DNA of 6,246 bases. It comes from Eubacterium sp. Lineage in GTDB: Bacteria > Bacillota > Clostridia > Lachnospirales > Lachnospiraceae. A program made the translations under genes and the position numbers. The notes beneath the pieces were generated by a model. That model was not told the DNA's origin and searched no databases. It saw only the letters and a program-made list of their open reading frames with translations. Location of the stretch: assembly GCA_017616955.1 (NCBI GenBank), contig JAFZXD010000042.1, positions 1-6,246 on the forward strand, read 5' to 3'. Shown piece by piece: positions 1 to 4,893 of this stretch; position 1 is the stretch's first letter, and each line of letters opens with the position of its first letter.

Positions 1-4
1 ATAA

Positions 5-21
5 TACGTTGGCCCAACCTA
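5..21. promoter_or_regulatory. Palindrome upstream of the -35 box, candidate activator or repressor site
   Basis: GTTGG (8-12) and CCAAC (14-18) form a perfect inverted repeat around C13. Flanking TA (5-6) and TA (20-21) also pair, with mismatches at 7/19, giving an imperfect 17-bp palindrome. It abuts the -35 box at 22-27. Its centre is about 43-44 bp upstream of the predicted transcription start, which is where class II activators often bind. No regulator is encoded in the window and I do not recognise the motif as a known operator. The operator role is an inference from symmetry and position. Confidence 0.4.
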
Positions 22-50
22 TTGACGTAGTAGGTAAATATATATATAGT
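22..50 (+). promoter_or_regulatory. Sigma-A type promoter of the ABC importer operon
   Basis: The -35 box TTGACG (22-27) and -10 box TATAGT (45-50) are separated by exactly 17 bp. They match the consensus at five of six and five of six positions. Transcription would start near 56-58, giving a leader of about 65 nt before the lipoprotein gene. The three importer genes and probably the cooS-like gene would be read from here, since no better promoter is visible between them. No start site has been measured. Confidence 0.65.
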
Positions 51-72
51 AAAAAACACTTCGGGTGCTTTT
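51..72 (+). other. Short hairpin at the predicted transcription start
   Basis: CAC (57-59) pairs with GTG (65-67) around a TTCGG loop, and an A run (51-55) can pair with TTTT (69-72) across an A/C mismatch. If the promoter at 22-50 is used, this sits at the very 5' end of the mRNA and could stabilise it. The alternative is a weak Rho-independent terminator of a gene to the left, since T residues follow the stem. The stem has only three G/C-containing core pairs, so either role is uncertain. Confidence 0.3.
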
Positions 73-121
73 ATAGGATTTGTCTATACCGGAGTAAATA
101 GGCATATAAAGGAGAAACATT

Positions 122-1078
122 ATGAGACAGAAATTGAATAAGATAATCAGAAATATACCTATTATATTGATCGCACTGCTGCTTACGTTTTTACTTACAG
201 CATGTGGAAATAAAGTAAGCGCAGGTTCATCAAAGGATAAGGTCAAGATAGCGTATCTGCCTATAACTCATTCGCTTGCGGTTCTTGAGGAAGCAGAAGA
301 ACTTAAGGTCAGTAAAGACAGTGATATCGAAGTAGAGCTTGTAAAGTATGGCTCATGGCCTGAGCTTCTGGATGCTCTTAACTCCGGTCAGGTGGACGGC
401 GCTTCGGTTCTTATAGAGCTTGCGATGAAGTCGAAGTCTGAAGGAGTCGGAATCAAAGCGGTGGCTCTTGGTCATAAGGATGGAAATGTCATCATAGTTT
501 CCAACGATGTTAAAGATGGAGCGGATTTAAAGGGAAAGACAATCGCCATTCCTCACAGACAGTCCTCACATAATATATTGGTAAATCTGGCGCTGGAAAA
601 GAACGGTCTTACTATAAATGATATCAATGTTGTTGAGCTTGCACCTACAGAGATGCCTTCGGCACTTGCAGCAGGAACAATTGACGGATACTGCGTGGCT
701 GAACCGTTTGGAGCGATGGGAGTTTCCATCGGAGCAGGTAAGGTTCTTTATGAATCTAATGAGCTTTGGGAAGACAGCGCATGCTGCGCACTCGTATTGA
801 CAGATAAGTTTGTTGAAGAAAGACCCGAAGTTGCTAAGAAGTATGTTGATGCATATAAGGAAGCCGGAAATAAGCTGAGCAGTGACGAGGCGAAGAATAT
901 ATCAAAACAGTATCTCAATCAGAAGGATGAAGTTCTGGATATCTCACTTAAGTGGATATCATATAACGATCTTGATATCACCGAGGAACTGTATTCATCT
1001 CTTATAGAGAAGGTTAAGGCTTATGGATTGAGTGACAATCCACCGGCCTACGAAGATTTTGTACTTAATGATTTCTAA
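122..1078 (+). CDS. ABC importer solute-binding lipoprotein, NrtA/SsuA/TauA-like
   Basis: This is the extracytoplasmic binding protein that would deliver a small solute to the adjoining permease. The 318-residue product begins with a basic stretch and a hydrophobic segment (about 12-27) ending in the lipobox LTAC, so Cys28 is the likely lipidated residue. The mature part has the NMT1/NrtA-type periplasmic-binding fold (COG0715-like). Recognisable stretches are YLPITHS (45-51), GHKDGN (117-122), IPHRQSSHN (143-151) and VAEPFGA (192-198). The last two resemble nitrate/bicarbonate-type members more than sulfonate binders, but the ligand cannot be read from sequence. Cysteines are at 191, 221 and 222. 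The start is supported by AAAGGAG at 108-114, seven bases upstream. It is the first gene of the operon and lies 21 bp before the permease. The family is secure; the substrate is unknown. Confidence 0.9.
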   Translation: MRQKLNKIIRNIPIILIALLLTFLLTACGNKVSAGSSKDKVKIAYLPITHSLAVLEEAEELKVSKDSDIEVELVKYGSWPELLDALNSGQVDGASVLIELAMKSKSEGVGIKAVALGHKDGNVIIVSNDVKDGADLKGKTIAIPHRQSSHNILVNLALEKNGLTINDINVVELAPTEMPSALAAGTIDGYCVAEPFGAMGVSIGAGKVLYESNELWEDSACCALVLTDKFVEERPEVAKKYVDAYKEAGNKLSSDEAKNISKQYLNQKDEVLDISLKWISYNDLDITEELYSSLIEKVKAYGLSDNPPAYEDFVLNDF

Positions 1079-1099
1079 CATAAAAGGATATAAAAGAAA

Positions 1100-1861
1100 A
1101 TGAGAAAAATACTATCAGTTAGATATGTAGTTGTTTCTATTCTGATTTTAATACTGATATGGCAGATACTTTTCACGATAAGTGACTACAGCGAAGCGCT
1201 CTTTTCGTCTCCGCTTATGGCATTTAACGCACTGTTGGAAATGATCTCATCGGGAGAACTGCTTGAATCGATTGGTACCAGTATGGGAAGATTTGTTATA
1301 GGATACGGACTGTCGGTAGTTACAGCTGTTTTGCTGGGACTTATTCTGGGAAGCCTTCCGGAAGTATTCAAGTATATCAATCCGACACTTCAGCTCTTAA
1401 GACCAATCTCACCTACAGCATGGATGCCATTTGTGGTACTCCTCTTTGGAATCGGTGATGTACCTGCAGTTGTTATCATATTTATAGCGGCATTTTTCCC
1501 TGTGCTTCTTTCAACGGTTGCTGCAGTGAGTAATGTTCCGGATATATATTATAAGGTGGCAAATAACTTTGGAGTTAAGCAGCCTCTGCTCACCTGGAAG
1601 ATAGTGCTTCCGGCTGCATTTCCCGGAATCGCAAATGCGATACACCTTGCTCTGGGAAGCGCCTGGATATTCCTTGTGGCAGGTGAGATGGTAGGTGCAC
1701 AGTCCGGACTCGGTTATCAGATAATAGATGCCAGAAATAATGTTAGGGCAGATATTCTTCTTGCAACGATCTTCGTTATCGGAATTATTGGACTGGCCCT
1801 GGATTTTCTGTTGGGACAACTGGAAAAACTTATTCTGAAATCCTGGGGAGGTGGTAAGTAA
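1100..1861 (+). CDS. ABC importer permease, SsuC/TauC/NrtB-like
   Basis: This is the inner-membrane channel subunit, expected to act as a homodimer with the ATPase encoded next. The 253 residues contain about six hydrophobic segments (roughly 8-27, 63-85, 103-118, 121-143, 182-199 and 218-239). The family stretch LRPISPTAWMPFVVLLFGIG (100-119) is typical of the nitrate/sulfonate/taurine permeases. The cytoplasmic EAA-type coupling loop lies at about 150-177, with Gly158 and the IVLP sequence at 168-171. Length is normal for the family (about 250-280). AAAGGA at 1083-1088 is a modest ribosome binding site. The stop codon TAA overlaps the ATPase ATG by one base, which indicates translational coupling. 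Nothing appears truncated. Confidence 0.92.
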   Translation: MRKILSVRYVVVSILILILIWQILFTISDYSEALFSSPLMAFNALLEMISSGELLESIGTSMGRFVIGYGLSVVTAVLLGLILGSLPEVFKYINPTLQLLRPISPTAWMPFVVLLFGIGDVPAVVIIFIAAFFPVLLSTVAAVSNVPDIYYKVANNFGVKQPLLTWKIVLPAAFPGIANAIHLALGSAWIFLVAGEMVGAQSGLGYQIIDARNNVRADILLATIFVIGIIGLALDFLLGQLEKLILKSWGGGK

Positions 1862-2634
1862 TGGCTTTTATTCATATTGAAAATGCCGGAAAAACATTTC
1901 TTGAGAACGGTCAGGAATTTACAGCCCTGGCAGATGTGAATCTGGATATAGAAAAAGGTGAATTTATCTGTCTGCTTGGACCTTCGGGATGTGGTAAAAG
2001 TACATTGTTAAATGCCATTGCGGGATTTGATCCCGTGAATAAGGGAAGCATCACCATAGATGAAGAAGAGGTGAAGGCTCCTTCTATAAATAATGTTACT
2101 ATATTCCAGAATTACGGACTTCTTCCGTGGAGAACGGTTCTGAAAAATGTTGAGCTTGGGTTGGAGTCGAAGAAGGTTCCGAAGCCAGAGAGAAAAGAGA
2201 CAGCCAAGAAATATCTTGAGATGGTTAAGCTCGGTGAATTTGCCAACAGTTTTCCTCATCAGTTGTCGGGAGGAATGCAGCAGAGAGTTGCTATAGCAAG
2301 GGCTTTGGCAGTTGAGCCGGAGATCATATTCATGGACGAGCCTTTTGGAGCTCTTGATGCGATTACCAGAATGAAGCTTCAGGATGATATTCTGGATATA
2401 TGTAAAAATGAAAAAAAGACGATAATCTTCGTCACGCATGATATTGAAGAAGCGGTTTATCTGGCTGACAGAATCGTGGTCATGACTCCGAATCCCGGAA
2501 AGGTCAAGGGAGTCGTAACGGTACCACTTCATCATTTCAGAGACAGAACAAGCGGAGACTTTCTGTTGGTAAGAGATAAGATATTCGATCTCTTGAATAT
2601 GAAAACAGAGGAATACATCGAGTATACTATATAA
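1861..2634 (+). CDS. ABC importer ATPase, SsuB/TauB/NrtD-like
   Basis: This is the cytoplasmic ATP-hydrolysing subunit that powers the importer. All nucleotide-binding motifs are intact in the 257-residue protein: Walker A GPSGCGKST (40-48), Q-loop Gln83 in IFQNYGLLPW, ABC signature LSGGMQQR (135-142), Walker B IIFMDEP (155-161), D-loop GALD (163-166) and switch His193 in VTHD. The Q-loop sequence ending in LLPW is characteristic of the nitrate/sulfonate/taurine group. There is no C-terminal regulatory domain and no fused binding-protein domain of the NrtC kind. A strong ribosome binding site (GGAGGTGG, 1847-1854) lies inside the end of the permease gene, and the ATG shares its A with the permease stop codon. 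Function as an importer ATPase is secure; the transported compound is not known. Confidence 0.94.
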   Translation: MAFIHIENAGKTFLENGQEFTALADVNLDIEKGEFICLLGPSGCGKSTLLNAIAGFDPVNKGSITIDEEEVKAPSINNVTIFQNYGLLPWRTVLKNVELGLESKKVPKPERKETAKKYLEMVKLGEFANSFPHQLSGGMQQRVAIARALAVEPEIIFMDEPFGALDAITRMKLQDDILDICKNEKKTIIFVTHDIEEAVYLADRIVVMTPNPGKVKGVVTVPLHHFRDRTSGDFLLVRDKIFDLLNMKTEEYIEYTI

Positions 2635-2670
2635 GAATATAATCGGCATACAGTATAGCCGCTTATATTC
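2635..2670 (+). repeat. Intercistronic inverted repeat/hairpin between the ATPase gene and the cooS-like gene
   Basis: GAATATAA (2635-2642) pairs perfectly with TTATATTC (2663-2670), and CGGC (2644-2647) pairs with GCCG (2658-2661). The two helices are separated by one T/C mismatch, and the loop is 10 nt. The repeat starts at the base after the ATPase stop codon. No T run follows, so it is not a standard terminator. It could set the relative mRNA level of the importer and the enzyme by RNase protection or processing, or it could be a DNA operator. The structure is seen in the sequence; the role is inferred. Confidence 0.6.
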
Positions 2671-2690
2671 ATGATTAAAGGAGTGTAAAA

Positions 2691-4793
2691 ATGAATCATA
2701 AACATGAGCATCATGATGAACATCATCACCATCATTCAAGAAGCAGTAAAGGAGTGGCACACATTCATTCTCACAGAAATCTCATCGGGTTTGATGAGCA
2801 CGGAATCCCAACTGTTACTTTGAAGGCAAGCGATCACGGTGGAGAAATCAGCCCAGAGGATTTTACAAGGGACTATACAAATGCTGTGCAGGAATACAGG
2901 AAGACATTTCCATCTAAGCAGGATGTTATAGAGCAGACACCGGATCCCGCAGTCAGGGAAATGCTTCTCAGAATGGAACAACTTGGAATAGATACGGCTT
3001 TCGACAGATTTGATGCTCAGAAGCCGCAGTGTAACTTTGGATTGACAGGTACATGTTGTAAGATCTGTAATATGGGACCGTGCCGTATCACACCTAAAGC
3101 TTCAAAGGGTGTCTGTGGTGCGGACGCTGACCTGATAATCGCAAGAAATCTTCTACGTTCAGCGGCAGCCGGAGCGGCACAGCACGGAATGCATGCGCGT
3201 GAGGTTATGCTGGCACTGAAGAAGGCGGCTGAAGGTGAACTGGATGTTCCTATCCTCGGAGAACAGAAGATAAGATCGACTGCGGAAGCATTTGGAATAA
3301 AACAGAAGAACATACAGCTGAAGAATGTTGCAAGGGATCTTGCGGATGCTCTGCTGGTAGATATGTCACGTACAGTTCCGGGCGAGTATAAGACTATCTC
3401 GGCCTGCGCTCTTCCTGAGCGACAGAAGGTTTGGGAGGAGCTGGATATTCTTCCGATAAGTGCTTATCACGAAGTATTTGAAGCTTATCATAAGTCCGGT
3501 TGTGCAACCGACGGTGACTGGAAGAGTATAATGCAGCAGTTTCTTCGTTGTGGACTGGCATTTACATTTTCAGGCGTAGTAGGTGCATCTATAGCAACGG
3601 ATTCACTTTTCGGTGTTGGTGACAGAGTTACATCGAAGGTTAATATCGGTGCGCTCAAAAAAGGATATGTAAATATAGCGGTTCACGGACATTTGCCACT
3701 TCTTGTCAGTCAAATTGTGGCTGCAGGAAAGAGAGAGGATCTGATAGAACTTGCAAAGTCAAAAGGAGCAAAGGGAATTCGTTTCTACGGTATCTGCTGT
3801 TCGGGACTTTCGGCTATGTACAGAGACAGCGGAGTTATCCCGCTTTCAAATGCCGTTTCAGCTGAGCTGGTTCTTGGTACCGGTGCGCTTGATCTCTGGG
3901 TGGCTGATGTTCAGGATGTATTTCCTTCTATCATGGATGTGGCTCGATGCTTTAAGACAGCAGTTATAACAACAAGTGAATCTGCAAGACTTCCGGGCGC
4001 GGAACGTTTTGAGTACGACCATCATCACAGCAACCTTAATCAGACTAAGGAACTGGCCGAAAAGATTGTAAGACGTGCTATCGAAAGCTTTGAGAACAGA
4101 AAGGGAATCCCGGTTTACATTCCACCTTACGAGGTTGAGGCTGAGGTTGGATTCTCGGTTGAATATGTACATAAGAGATTTGGCAGCATGAAGCCTCTGG
4201 CTGAAGCTATAAGAGACGGAAGAATTCTTGGTGTTGTTAATATGGTCGGATGTAACAATCCGAAAGTACTTTATGAGAAATGTATCGTGGATGTGGCAGA
4301 CGTACTTCTCAAGAATAATGTTCTGATCATTACCAACGGATGTGCCTCATTCCCTCTTATGAAGCTGGGATACTGTGCTATATCCGGAAAGGAAAAGGCG
4401 GGAGATTCTCTTCGTGAATTCCTGGAGCCGGATCTACCTCCGGTTTGGCATCTTGGAGAGTGTATAGACAATACACGTTCGAGTGGAATCTTTGCGGGAA
4501 TAGCAGGAGAACTTGGTAAGAATATGTACGAGCTTCCTTATGCATTCTGCTCGCCTGAATGGGGCAATGAAAAAGGAATAGATGCAGCACTTGGTTTCAG
4601 ACTTAACGGTATCAGCTCATATCACTGTGTTGAGGCACCAATCTACGGTTCTAAGAACGTGATCGAATTTCTGAAACTTGGTACCAAGGAACTGCTCGGT
4701 TCTACCATGAACGTTAATACAGATCCCGTTGAACTTGCCAATCTGATCGTGGCCGATATGAAAGAGAAGAGATCCCAGTTAGGCTGGGATTAA
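2691..4793 (+). CDS. cooS: CooS-family (carbon monoxide dehydrogenase-fold) protein with a Cys-to-Asp change at the C-cluster and a His-rich N-terminus; probable CooS-V-like hybrid-cluster enzyme
   Basis: The 700-residue protein matches the Ni-CODH catalytic subunit along residues of about 84-700, and is longer than the usual 630-640. I aligned it by eye to CODH-II of Carboxydothermus hydrogenoformans. D-cluster Cys114 and Cys122 and B-cluster Cys123, 126, 131 and 142 are conserved. C-cluster ligands His334, Cys370, Cys521, Cys551 and Cys591 and catalytic Lys628 are present, but the Cys333 equivalent is Asp409 (in DVQDVFPS). Glu590 precedes Cys591, where CODH-II has Ser. CooS proteins lacking a canonical C-cluster Cys, such as CooS-V, hold an Fe/S/O hybrid cluster, react slowly with hydroxylamine and do not oxidise CO; I infer the same type here. 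Residues 1-28 hold 12 His, probably binding metal. The start has AAAGGAG (2677-2683) seven bases upstream. It is the likely last gene of the importer operon. The fold is secure; the reaction is unknown. Confidence 0.9.
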   Translation: MNHKHEHHDEHHHHHSRSSKGVAHIHSHRNLIGFDEHGIPTVTLKASDHGGEISPEDFTRDYTNAVQEYRKTFPSKQDVIEQTPDPAVREMLLRMEQLGIDTAFDRFDAQKPQCNFGLTGTCCKICNMGPCRITPKASKGVCGADADLIIARNLLRSAAAGAAQHGMHAREVMLALKKAAEGELDVPILGEQKIRSTAEAFGIKQKNIQLKNVARDLADALLVDMSRTVPGEYKTISACALPERQKVWEELDILPISAYHEVFEAYHKSGCATDGDWKSIMQQFLRCGLAFTFSGVVGASIATDSLFGVGDRVTSKVNIGALKKGYVNIAVHGHLPLLVSQIVAAGKREDLIELAKSKGAKGIRFYGICCSGLSAMYRDSGVIPLSNAVSAELVLGTGALDLWVADVQDVFPSIMDVARCFKTAVITTSESARLPGAERFEYDHHHSNLNQTKELAEKIVRRAIESFENRKGIPVYIPPYEVEAEVGFSVEYVHKRFGSMKPLAEAIRDGRILGVVNMVGCNNPKVLYEKCIVDVADVLLKNNVLIITNGCASFPLMKLGYCAISGKEKAGDSLREFLEPDLPPVWHLGECIDNTRSSGIFAGIAGELGKNMYELPYAFCSPEWGNEKGIDAALGFRLNGISSYHCVEAPIYGSKNVIEFLKLGTKELLGSTMNVNTDPVELANLIVADMKEKRSQLGWD

Positions 4794-4796
4794 AAG

Positions 4797-4825
4797 TTGT
4801 TTTCTTCAATAAGAGATGCTATGAT
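4797..4825 (+). promoter_or_regulatory. Extended -10 promoter upstream of the LTA synthase-like gene
   Basis: The -35 box TTGTTT (4797-4802) is followed after 17 bp by the -10 box TATGAT (4820-4825), which is preceded by TG at 4817-4818, an extended -10 element. It begins four bases after the cooS-like stop codon. Transcription would start near 4831-4833, about 60 nt before the proposed ATG at 4894. This suggests that the downstream gene is a separate transcription unit, although no clear terminator follows the cooS-like gene. Confidence 0.6.
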
Positions 4826-4830
4826 AAAAG

Positions 4831-4851
4831 CAGTTTATATTAGATAAACTG
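4831..4851. promoter_or_regulatory. Perfect 8-bp inverted repeat at the predicted transcription start, candidate operator
   Basis: CAGTTTAT (4831-4838) and ATAAACTG (4844-4851) are exact reverse complements around ATTAG. The 21-bp element covers the predicted start of transcription, just downstream of the -10 box, where a dimeric repressor would block RNA polymerase. In RNA it would form an 8-bp hairpin at the 5' end of the message. It lacks a following T run, so it is not a convincing terminator for the cooS-like gene. No regulator gene is in the window. Confidence 0.5.
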
Positions 4852-4869
4852 TAGATATGGTGATGATTT

Positions 4870-4893
4870 ATGAAGAAAAACGGGATGTATTGA
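4870..4893 (+). other. Possible 7-codon leader ORF directly before the LTA synthase-like gene
   Basis: An ATG at 4870 opens the heptapeptide MKKNGMY, which ends at TGA (4891-4893). The next base begins the proposed ATG of the membrane protein in the same frame. No strong ribosome binding site precedes 4870. It could be a translated leader that couples ribosomes onto the main ORF, or the longer original start of the gene interrupted by a stop, or chance. It is listed because the main ATG also lacks a good Shine-Dalgarno sequence. Confidence 0.2.

Noticed and set aside
57..121. Riboswitch in the importer leader
   Set aside because: The leader is only about 65 nt with one weak hairpin and a short TATAG/CTATA repeat (72-88); I see no conserved aptamer core.
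2008..2760. A 250-codon open frame on the minus strand across the ATPase gene and intergenic region
   Set aside because: It is antisense to a clear ABC ATPase gene, its product has no recognisable domain and is of odd composition, and it overlaps the hairpin and the His-rich start of the next gene. It is a reading-frame shadow.
2691..4793. Plain annotation as a functional Ni carbon monoxide dehydrogenase
   Set aside because: The fold is CooS, but the Cys333 equivalent is Asp and several second-shell residues are changed, so CO activity should not be assumed.
4791..4851. Intrinsic terminator directly after the cooS-like gene
   Set aside because: The only inverted repeat here (4831-4851) is AT-rich, has no following T run and overlaps the predicted transcription start of the next gene; a promoter/operator reading fits better.
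4891..4893. TGA read as tryptophan or selenocysteine to join the heptapeptide to the membrane protein
   Set aside because: Tryptophan is encoded by TGG elsewhere in the window, no selenocysteine insertion element is evident, and an ATG follows immediately.
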